Below are positions 53,401-56,964 of a DNA stretch of 64,000 bases, one piece after another. Position 1 is the stretch's first letter. Each line of letters starts with the position of its first letter. The notes under the pieces are model-generated. The model had not been told where the DNA came from. It searched no databases and saw only the letters and a program-made list of their open reading frames with translations. The position numbers and the translations under genes were made by a program. Location: positions 116,028-180,027 of the forward strand of contig NZ_JAAGLU010000022.1 of assembly GCF_010550245.1 (NCBI RefSeq), read 5' to 3'. The DNA comes from Streptomyces sp. SID12501 (GTDB lineage: Bacteria; Actinomycetota; Actinomycetes; Streptomycetales; Streptomycetaceae).

Positions 53401-56081
53401 CCGGCCAACTCCCGCCGGTACGCGTCCGGCGACTCGGCCGGATACTCCGTCGGCGTCTCCTCGTCCGCCGGTCCGGTGGGGGCCGCCCGGCCCTTCCCCT
53501 TGTCCACGGCGGGCGCCACCGCGTCCGTGTCCGGCGACGAAAGTCCGGCCGGTACGTCGACCGGCGCCTGCGACGTGGCCGTGACGGGGACGGGGGTGAC
53601 CGGGGCCAGTGGGTCGGCGCCCACGGAGACCCCGGGAGCCGCGACCGGCCTCGACCCGGACCCGGACCCGGACCCGGACCCGGAACCGGAACCGGGGGTG
53701 ACCGTCGGGCGGGACTCGGTGGCGATGCGTGTGGGGGCGTCGGTGCCGTCGGTGTCTTCGGCGGGTGTACCGACCGTACGGACGGAATCCGGTGCGGGGA
53801 CAGTGTCCTGGTCCGGGTCGGCCTGGGATTCGGGGAGTTGGTCCCGCAGGCCCAGGCGGTCGCCGATCCGCTGGACGAGGTCCTGTGCCGAATCCGCCTT
53901 CAGGTGCGCGCGCCCGCCGGGAGGTACGGGGACGACGGTGACTTGGACGCGGTCCCCGTTGGCGAGCCGGTGTCCCGGCGCGTTGAAGACCTGCTCCACA
54001 TCGGCGGCCATCCGGTCCAGGGCCGCCTGCCGGTCCGCCTCCGGCAGGGCGTCGGCGCCGGTGAACTCCACCTCCACCGTCATCTCCGCCACGGGCTCAC
54101 CGTCGACGGTGGAACGGCGTACGTCGAAACCGGACGCGTCGGTGTCGGTGCCCGACTCCGTCGGAGCCGCCCCGCGCTGCGACGGCTGCGGTGCGGATGT
54201 CTGCGAGGGGGACTGCTGCGAGCCGTGCGTGGACGCAGGGGCAGGGGCAGAGGTGGGGGAGGAGCCGGGGACAGGCGTGGGGGCGCTGCCGGTCGGGACC
54301 GGGGTGGCCGCGACCGGCCCCGTGGCGGATTCGGCGCCGGACGGGGTGCTGGTGTCGGACGTGGAGCCGGACCCGGCCACGGACTCGGAGCCGGATTCCG
54401 GCGAGGGCTCGGACTCGGACTCCGTACGGGGCTGCGTGCCGTCATCCGTCGACGTGGTGCGGGCCGGTTCCGGAGCCCCGGAGCCCGTGTGTGCCGAACC
54501 GGTCGTCGGTACGGAATTGGAGGCCGGGATGTCCGACCCGGCGCCCTGGGTCCGGGTGGCGGGGTCGACGCCGGTGCCGGTCGTCCCCGGCGAGTCTGTG
54601 GCACCGGGCTCGGCGGATCCCTCCGGGTTGTCGGCCTCGCCCGTGTCGGAGGAGCCGTCGGTCTCCTGGTCGGTGCTCGTGCCGTCGGACTGGTTGCCCC
54701 GAGTCCCGCCGGAGGAAGGGGAGTTGCTCGTCGGAGCGCTGCCGGGGGAGGAGGAGGAGCCGCTGCTTCCCGTGGTTGATGCGGCCCCGGTGCCGGAGGA
54801 CGTGGTGGACACCGTCCCCACACCGCCCAGAGCCCCGACGCCCCCCAGACCAGCGGTACTTGGGACACCGCCGGCAACGTCGGCACCGGTGACATCGCCT
54901 GTCGACAGGTCCACGGACCCGGTGCCGCTCCCGACCCCGGCCCCGACGCCCCTCGTGGCATCGCCGTCGGTGTCGCCGCTGTTGTCACCGCTCCTGCCGC
55001 CCTTGCCCGTGCTCTCGGCGTCCCCGGAGACCGGCAGCACGTTGACGCTGCCGAAGTCGAAGCCGGAGCCGAACTTGCCGCCGAGCGACGACGCCCCGTC
55101 GAACAGCGCCGAGGTGACCACGGAGCTCATGCCCGCGCCGACGAAGGTCTCCCAACTCCCTTCCCACTTACCGTTGAAGATCCCGTTGACGAAGATCTCC
55201 GCGACCGCCTCCGCACCACCGGCCACCAGGAACTCGTCCGCACCGCCGCCGACGCCCCGGACGAACCTGTCGCCCGTGGACGGCCTCGGCGGATTGTCGA
55301 TCTTCGAGGTGATGTCGTCGGTGAAGTTCTTGGTGTTGCCCTTGTTGAAGGGGTTGGGCCCCGGGCCGTCGAGGAAGTTCTTGAAGCTCTTGCCGATGTT
55401 CTTGGTGACCGAGTCGAACACCCCGTGGAACGCGCCGGCGAGGCCGCCGAAGACGCCGTCCTGGAAGATCTGCGACCAGTCGAAGTTGTCCGGACGGCGG
55501 CCCTCCGGGGCCATCGTCATCATCGCGAGCCGGACCACGAAGGTCTGGAACGCCTCGTCGAACGCCTCGGACAGGCTCGGCATCACATGGGTGCGCTTGA
55601 GCAGCTGGTCCAGGGTGGACAGGACGGCCACCCTGCTGCGGGCCTTCGCCGTGGCCGTCTGGGTGGCGGCCGAACCGCCGGTGAAGAAGGACAGCGCCGC
55701 GATGATCGCCAACTCGATGAACAGGCGGACCAGTTCGGCGATGATCTGCCACTTCGCCTCCATGATGTCCATGGAGGTCTTCACCCGGCCGTCGCCGACG
55801 TCGTCCAGCTGCTTGGAGAACTCCCGCAGATAGTTCGTGCCGCCGTTGTCCACGAACAGCCGCATCGCCCGTACGTACTGCTGCCCGACCTGGGGCGGCA
55901 GCGTGCTGCCGACGCCCCGCACGGACTCCTCGATCAGGTCGGAGAGGTCGCGGACGTTCTTGCCGAGCCGCTTGTACGGCTTGTGGCTGGCGTACGCGAG
56001 ATCCTCGTCCGCCTGGAGCATCTTCTCGCCGATGAGCACGAAGAGCAGGTTGTTGAGCTCGGGCGAGACCATGATGCTCAT
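38409..56081 (-). CDS. Giant cysteine-free ESX-linked multi-domain effector-like protein
   Basis: About 5,890 residues, with no cysteine seen. Layout (approximate residues): 1-350 helical, with a hydrophobic stretch near 120-140; 355-645 Ser/Thr/Gly/Pro linker; 650-755 gutted metzincin-like copy; 890-960 helical; 1120-1335 ChaN/EreA-like domain with 'GETHS' (1174-1178); 1400-1615, 2423-2636 and 3247-3462 metzincin-like domains, each with HE[VI]GHQLGLRD and Met-turn 'SLMGDY'; 1690-2250 and 2665-3210 an unrecognised duplicated module; 3480-5380 a large beta-rich region; 5384-5624 coiled coil; then a tail resembling the end of an OTU protease but with Gly-Tyr where His-Tyr is usual. ATG 56081 is 7 nt after the WXG100-like stop. 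It resembles Streptomyces 'lonely Cys' giants. Probably ESX-exported. Confidence 0.85.
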   Translation of the reverse strand: MSIMVSPELNNLLFVLIGEKMLQADEDLAYASHKPYKRLGKNVRDLSDLIEESVRGVGSTLPPQVGQQYVRAMRLFVDNGGTNYLREFSKQLDDVGDGRVKTSMDIMEAKWQIIAELVRLFIELAIIAALSFFTGGSAATQTATAKARSRVAVLSTLDQLLKRTHVMPSLSEAFDEAFQTFVVRLAMMTMAPEGRRPDNFDWSQIFQDGVFGGLAGAFHGVFDSVTKNIGKSFKNFLDGPGPNPFNKGNTKNFTDDITSKIDNPPRPSTGDRFVRGVGGGADEFLVAGGAEAVAEIFVNGIFNGKWEGSWETFVGAGMSSVVTSALFDGASSLGGKFGSGFDFGSVNVLPVSGDAESTGKGGRSGDNSGDTDGDATRGVGAGVGSGTGSVDLSTGDVTGADVAGGVPSTAGLGGVGALGGVGTVSTTSSGTGAASTTGSSGSSSSPGSAPTSNSPSSGGTRGNQSDGTSTDQETDGSSDTGEADNPEGSAEPGATDSPGTTGTGVDPATRTQGAGSDIPASNSVPTTGSAHTGSGAPEPARTTSTDDGTQPRTESESEPSPESGSESVAGSGSTSDTSTPSGAESATGPVAATPVPTGSAPTPVPGSSPTSAPAPASTHGSQQSPSQTSAPQPSQRGAAPTESGTDTDASGFDVRRSTVDGEPVAEMTVEVEFTGADALPEADRQAALDRMAADVEQVFNAPGHRLANGDRVQVTVVPVPPGGRAHLKADSAQDLVQRIGDRLGLRDQLPESQADPDQDTVPAPDSVRTVGTPAEDTDGTDAPTRIATESRPTVTPGSGSGSGSGSGSGSRPVAAPGVSVGADPLAPVTPVPVTATSQAPVDVPAGLSSPDTDAVAPAVDKGKGRAAPTGPADEETPTEYPAESPDAYRRELAGYDADQALADYGSALTALGRAQVAFEAAEAVRASGQGTSHGRESAEAQGQLHDAHAWVTDSINHLAALGVDAPSSEVDEADLVRRPRLLGGVFGFGRARTPDLLESPAGPSLVYPPRRNVVHKTYRWMKPDRAEAARVTAIGGAINQTGPVPGIRLNQGGTTFKTDWDPVTFGNLDQMTRAVLRSEIRDPINDAHPDLRLLDNADWWKAVGQLDYRPAGFWRGQEARARTLEGEITRQSDNRPASLTPADLTAVDTALGTAPDALSAATAVLNVHHGLILGETHSASTSWPFLINNMAALQAQGVGTVYVEALRGDSFQPSLNRYFQSPPNAPMPVELRRMATLYDSAHNSLPGAGLVATLEAAHAHGIRVVALDGTPASSSMRGDWGSHERAVKFNAYAALTVQRDRAGRNDDYVVVIGKAHANWHPGPTTAQPAGSPALPNLYPGLAQLLQVPPVELDAQSTALDRIVSTAVLPPGTYDPTIDDVPQTPAPVPVPVPVPVPAHSGWDAARAGASPVERSHTWVDPVSRPRDADGKVTQYVVRSGFDVRRFTHDGDPVTDLTVEVDFTNADDIPEADRQAVWDRMAAGVERVFNTPGHRLPNGDRVHVTVAPVSPGQQAHLKVELAGTSDSRPMSQHVWRTDGSDQAFVHEVGHQLGLRDEYPDATAPQRPRVQGSLMGDYGLPVPQSVSTEATATNVQQHYTQGGLRPRHLALINALVGDIGSDVDTDAPPRIATESRPISDPVPVPGADPLAPATLTSSSVPDGLPEHALWHRLLDAPVEQRPALLTAIGETRGGADPTADEVALRGQVRDGLRNLPGVTVAVEDAANFGHQAAATMMIESLGELGYEGRITVIAPANVQQRLQSLLSASANDRVDWVPGTFDPAATYDVTSRDRRDHLVLVAANDALIGNDELAAKFLHFTGSDQAIVLRPYAWTGGHRYLYTRSGPDADTEVTDLEGGTGIPPSALYRFEVSPATGTALDDLIGAAALSPERETGLTAVAHAVDSDAMELMPAYGLHNLHPSQRASTLAALAEGVHAAQLDKPAVVLALGNATVDFAPRHQAPWLTQLRLDDPLLPQRIAAARPGEVIVVEAGNLSQDLFRQMYGMGSLPAVVEGANTTNTLQVQGRPYFSVRTNNTPYDLLGHRAESVPPDVSKAVGVLEGVTEALTAESDWGARLADTSAWKMAGQAETAFKVLRDLHSEADNDTGAEKLWLGVDEMDRLSEAFGLGVDAVVANALGTGRPDQETIDSLLAGPLLGEQSYERKIRLEDEWIGLTPAERNTLLAAAEDLHRRHLADLRRESAQHSVAPAPAHVTAIASAITEAARPDTRLGGYFARLTQQARHPDNDQVLQALGTLFPGAREASAANRTPTSETASPAPAVSTSSAHPAPEVPGPELAAATAVPPRTHRPEASTSASAQPPAPAAAEDDEDDEDFGDFGNFDDFDPLSAWAGSDQGDTAAEQPVTDQESAASSDRAAPDIAPSVPPAPGADPLAPTARPGDGTGRPATVSGHREPAPEPVPASPPGWDAARGAATPVERSHTWVDPVSRPRAADGTTTQYVVRSGFDVRRFTHDGDPVTDLTVEVEFTHADGVSEADRQLVQDRMAAGVEQVFNAPAYRLPGGGRIHVTVVPVPPGGRAHLKVELVAPSTGRPTSHHVWRTDGTTLDFTHEIGHQLGLRDESRDATAPQRPQVEGSLMGDYSVSVPDLDGAPESDYAQGGLRPRHLALINALVGDPDENSAAPRPNPAPAMGADPLAPVTPAEAALRRRVRDGLEELPGVTVVVDIAANFGHQAAATMMVDSLTGLGYEGRVTVIAPENVQQRLAVLLSTDMRDRIVWVTGAFDPAVAYDATSRPRNGHLVLVAANDALVDDDELAANFLHFTGADRAVVLKPYAWTGGHRYLYTRTGPDADTEVTDLQDTDGIPDSALYRFEVPRLTGAALDGMIADQSSTPERAAGLTAIAHAVGDVRMELMPAYGLHNLHPSERASTLAALAEGIHGAKLDRPAVLLALGNATVDIAPRHQAPWLTQVRLDDPALPGLIATARPGEVIVVEAGNLTQGLFRQVYQLGTLPAVAEGANTTNMLQVQGRPYFSVRTNTTPYDPLAGTDDDSAAVDELQKVTAAIVAKSEWGEEFEYLPARRDAGQAETARSVLGALPSETTDDEVTLYLGYNELVRLRDVLGDRTRHVILGVLGEGHPAMGAIDTMLAPAPPGKPDYKWSMELQEVWAELSPADRDGLLAVVAGIHEEHLEALRAQSAALSVAPPPEQVEVIARAIADAGRTDSPLGAYFGRLTTQAQDSDNDQVLQALGRVFATEAGQGQGTDPLAPTAGRQQTDTPAPVPPAPPGWDAARAGASPVERSHTWVDPVSRPRDANGKVTQYVVRSGFDVRRFTHDGDPVTDLTVEVEFTNTDDIPEADRQAVWDRMAAGVERVFNTPGHRLPNGDRIHVTVIPAAPGGQAHLKVRLADPASGVRTSHRTWRLDGTGQDFVHEVGHQLGLRDESPDATAPQRPRVQGSLMGDYGLPVPRSVSTEATAADAEQHYAHGGLRPRHLALINALIGDASPAPRTEADTDAAPGAEPLAPPPLSPFVRDYGSRHDGNVGLVQVEPLPARVVDGVHQQILRALRIPAPTAEEHPVLRQLRDRLGGAELVLALPYLRSSMGHRVTVTVDGRERTVDVRLGLREPVPSPRYGIHDVTDPDVRVERRGFGAQESGDSESSGNVRTVPMPWSWSVPVPAPGSVRGVDIGPSFTVTHNQLSLSTSVTQAVQTTTAQRSNELSQAYEFTSDWEVRVDTPRMAPPVNWSPPQAHGPVTVWFPQHLAVADTSGTALPTAAGLDDLPVWGVDTVAEPQQLLESVLSAFHDELSTLSDSSAQELEAFLAEPVLRGTLPMQRSGGIFSPLLLDSRGRAIGMFKVTTAVTPGTPTHQSLDTKINLESHLIQTVKVDGQARITNAVGVDIGVGPAFTGDHAKKHPDASGKVAGSLVGKGGVRWQTSDTLGNGGTAAVLHGLRTNRSHLLTPAVVRHTVTLVRPGGGETPQGFGPWDNGMQLRLLTRESARGHRPALEERRALPSELENLESIGITAAPLAVDGPQELFGHAEVWLRANGFLPPETNVRNLVLPDEQLVQAQLNNLRRFEQARSDLGLRAATDAMVDGGHPLWLERPTTTGTHRIKLNLTAVRDPGTNTGTGTGTAGGTGTAGGTGAAALPSTHTRTLPDIQHVSLASFGMAGTEQQASGYGWSLGFGGGPSGPVGPYTEGPSGLAIPYIKGSGTLGGAADYSYSRQTGHTATVGAGLAHDQLFIGSGQGSEVFDIPALFALDLYDGPGAEPAVRFAEHTVPTPSAPPDSPAPGTAALADLQLNLLEEARPSGPPPRTVGGTITLAVPHHRTLEPASEPASPAPAHTVSEPVDADHSRLAMTGPDGSPLPGIVKLPDDAIVDVFRGSGVLQEALRQILEGTHPGHPETGRLGSMAAAVGAASPELVAWAARSVASSLAGQSAGDPTTVAAEVRQAALAPGNLVARAHQIFKGGYVVEGITLPGLGADQEYALEIRGVLHNARHLHSAKQYLETGVAATDSAAQQKSVSGTHQTGVAVTGTRTPATAPATPAPSGTAPGTASTPAPPTVFGPSGKYTYTSRTEDSGTVSSSTAVNRTATESGMEHRVGADATILITVRRGTRNVVGNTLGYGSEPDITVAVDLPQAVQFLLTDGQLVRYDAWFSGVEGLTPPSPAPAELPLPQRFTRTGEPGLAAVLSVTQFDELAPVPAAEPDEVGAEAGGPATIAPGEGPADGPATHPADPGTPEGPADEATEEAPPAPAGQPALAERRDRLRAELTALVEAEAPGVTQPGHSSYLPGVASRIADYTSTAGLRALPGRGPRGAQRFHFRHLALGGARLVEVTLTARPRGDANELRGVRGRNAGPGTGLEQYHGHTPAGVTTGTTSTTQHGLTFNPTTRYPRPGQDTRTDRSGPGLSVGSTRSQGTKAASTAEDRFWLRTDSAADFDLDYDFTASVRSELVADWPPNLVGGALQGGVLAWYDTDADAATENWTWIRRALSARPDRTATVPASVTLRFTGGEAAAAEVVEAPLTPAVGTTAPAPRGARFVPMGPAPVFEFNAWSELTTALDTVAPGQDRGWRSPSTSTSTESSAVRIGELIQAGEIALDLPRTAAGLTDTMPGALPFESATGTPPRLSAALHNPRRVTQSADVTLDRVRIASATGGSSQSGATTGGISFQGVYSTDDPDRTLGGVGVPVLARQPQTVGSTGGTSGGVREWLKTGSTSAPTDGARGTRTYEALVDAYLTVRGPAGVRHVSGTATVRIGERDALGHGITPPRTQPQVYDLPAMVRAAADAEAVAAGTPDADTQGGEAVVAAPELRDWTRHPLRTLPGLLASQIDAADPAAQLWLAIGDTGTTAGQQHLGRALFAVSRAAARVGKPVELVLRSDDSTLTFWNFGPDGTLSGLGEAGTAAWGRFDGRATALTAAAAAEQEAREEEFALGRESAAHRTVLSDAEGEAALAAEALEEARTAAETAEREVTAAQEAREFVQREIERWQGEVERLAALVGERSARIGALDKDIRAAELQVRGADSVATDINRNRPADGGGEERPDETRARKARQALDELRVTRDEERKVLNGIDTDLRNAREAVEDAERRVLPERRTAELAAEHDAERPRTELADATERRRAAVEALAEAHRRAQELAEGITTANARLNAQTRLQTAAEGALPALATLMATDRTAPPTDVPTGSLASAPPRWPDPAAHTTPARGLTPNAPGHVEPPVPAPADPEDTSGTDGTAPPAGGAPGRVPSDGSFAAALLNALPVSAASGSGGPAGGAGRLDNVDSTAALHHWAGGRLVELDPADVPSGVRLPAGDDTLSMAEIRSLGIEVTSGMEAEAVMLDDRLTVSAVPLDPRQQLQLLLNRKESGNYAATVAALTAQALGRDIVIVGPGPIEHRYGSTSGEPIRIEFDGVGYSTPAQHLPEG
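43767..43821 (-). repeat. Glycine/threonine-coding microrepeat in the giant gene
   Basis: Imperfect 18-bp units (CCTGTACCACCTGCCGTA and variants) encode a Gly-Thr-rich hinge inside the large beta-rich region. The unit length keeps the frame. Confidence 0.6.
45696..46344 (-). repeat. Metzincin module DNA, copy 3
   Basis: Nearly the same DNA as 51237-51885, especially 46038-46320 against 51578-51860. The proteins differ at only about four of the first hundred positions. Copy offset is 5,541 bp, a multiple of three. A third, more diverged copy lies at 48175-48815. Confidence 0.85.
51237..51885 (-). repeat. Metzincin module DNA, copy 1
   Basis: The partner of 45696-46344. The two direct repeats lie in frame in one gene, so recombination between them would delete 1,847 codons without a frameshift. 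Confidence 0.85.
51893..51934 (-). repeat. CAGGTA hexanucleotide array in the giant gene
   Basis: Five perfect CAGGTA units followed by CAGGCG and CAGGTG, coding for a Pro-Val run just before the first complete metzincin-like domain. Six-base slippage would change linker length without breaking the frame. Confidence 0.9.
53654..53694 (-). repeat. GACCCG hexanucleotide array in the giant gene
   Basis: Five GACCCG units and two GAACCG variants code for a Gly-Ser run in the linker after the degenerate metzincin copy. It is another frame-preserving slippage site. Confidence 0.9.
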
Positions 56082-56088
56082 GGCAGGG

Positions 56089-56430
56089 TCAGTGCCTTCC
56101 GCCGCGGCGTCCCGCGGAGTTGATCGAGTCGATGACACCGCTCTGGGTGTTGCGGATGTTCTCGAGGTTGGCCATGGTGCCGTCGGCGACGCTCACCACC
56201 GCCTCGACCAGGGAGGTCCCGGTCTCGACGGCTGTCTTGCGCTCGCGCAGCTCCTGCGGGACGACCTCCTGCGCGAAGCTGTCGTCCTTGCCGGGCCAGC
56301 CGTGGGTGTCGTTCACGGTGGTGGTGAAGTCTCGGAGCATCTCGTGGGCGAGCGCGCCGATCCGGTCGATCTGCCGCACGCCCGCCGCGAGCCGGTCCGG
56401 CTCGGCGTAGTACGCGTTTCCCTCGGCCAT
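56089..56430 (-). CDS. WXG100-like ESX protein
   Basis: A 113-residue helical protein with a turn 'HGWPGKDDSF' carrying a WxG motif between two helices, as in ESAT-6-like proteins. The N-terminal half starts 'MAEGNAYYAEPDRLAAGVRQ'. It is immediately upstream of the giant gene (7-nt gap) and 5 nt downstream of the YbaB-like gene. It may be a secretion partner of the giant protein. It has no cysteine. Confidence 0.82.
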   Translation of the reverse strand: MAEGNAYYAEPDRLAAGVRQIDRIGALAHEMLRDFTTTVNDTHGWPGKDDSFAQEVVPQELRERKTAVETGTSLVEAVVSVADGTMANLENIRNTQSGVIDSINSAGRRGGRH

Positions 56431-56435
56431 GACAG

Positions 56436-56894
56436 TCAGTCCTCCGTGTCCTCGTTGATCTCGTCGCGCAGTCGGCTGGACGACGAACGGTTCGCCCCGG
56501 CCCGCGGGCCGTCGAGCACACCCGGGCCGAAGATCTTGTGCCAGTCGACGTTCACGCCAGGCAGTTCGGGCACCGCGTCGCTCGGGCGGGTGAACGGCTC
56601 GAAGGTGTTCATCACCTGGCGCGCCATCACCGCGCGGGCCTCCTGGACCGCCTCCAGGACGCTGGCCGCCAGCTGGGTGGCGGACATGGTCCGGTGCTTG
56701 CCATCCAGGAACTTCAGCTCGGTCAGGTCGCCCTGCGCGCTGACGGTGACCTCTACCGCGCGGTCGGGGGAGCGCACGGTGCTGGAGGCGTCGGCGAGTT
56801 CGCGTTCGGCCCGCGCCACGGCGGTCTGGGTCGTCTCCAGGTCGGCCATGGCCTGGGCGAGCCGCTGCTCGATGGTCTCCCGCATGTCGCTCAT
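56436..56894 (-). CDS. YbaB/EbfC-fold protein, EspL-like
   Basis: A 152-residue protein with a YbaB/EbfC-like core: N-terminal helix, then 'VEVTVSAQGDLTELKFLDGK' and 'MSATQLAASVLEAVQEARAVMA'. YbaB-like EspL proteins occur in ESX-1 of mycobacteria, where they stabilise substrates, so a chaperone role for nearby secreted proteins is inferred. The C-terminal 40 residues are disordered and acidic. Its stop is 5 bp before the WXG100-like gene. Confidence 0.83.
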   Translation of the reverse strand: MSDMRETIEQRLAQAMADLETTQTAVARAERELADASSTVRSPDRAVEVTVSAQGDLTELKFLDGKHRTMSATQLAASVLEAVQEARAVMARQVMNTFEPFTRPSDAVPELPGVNVDWHKIFGPGVLDGPRAGANRSSSSRLRDEINEDTED

Positions 56895-56964
56895 GACCCC
56901 GCCCCCCGCCCCGAGCCGTTCGGTACCCGCGGCACCCGCAGCCCCCTCGACGTTCTCCGCGTGC

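Noticed and set aside
50208..54779. A 1,523-codon open frame on the plus strand
   Set aside because: Same reason: it mirrors the linker and metzincin part of the giant gene and is low in complexity.
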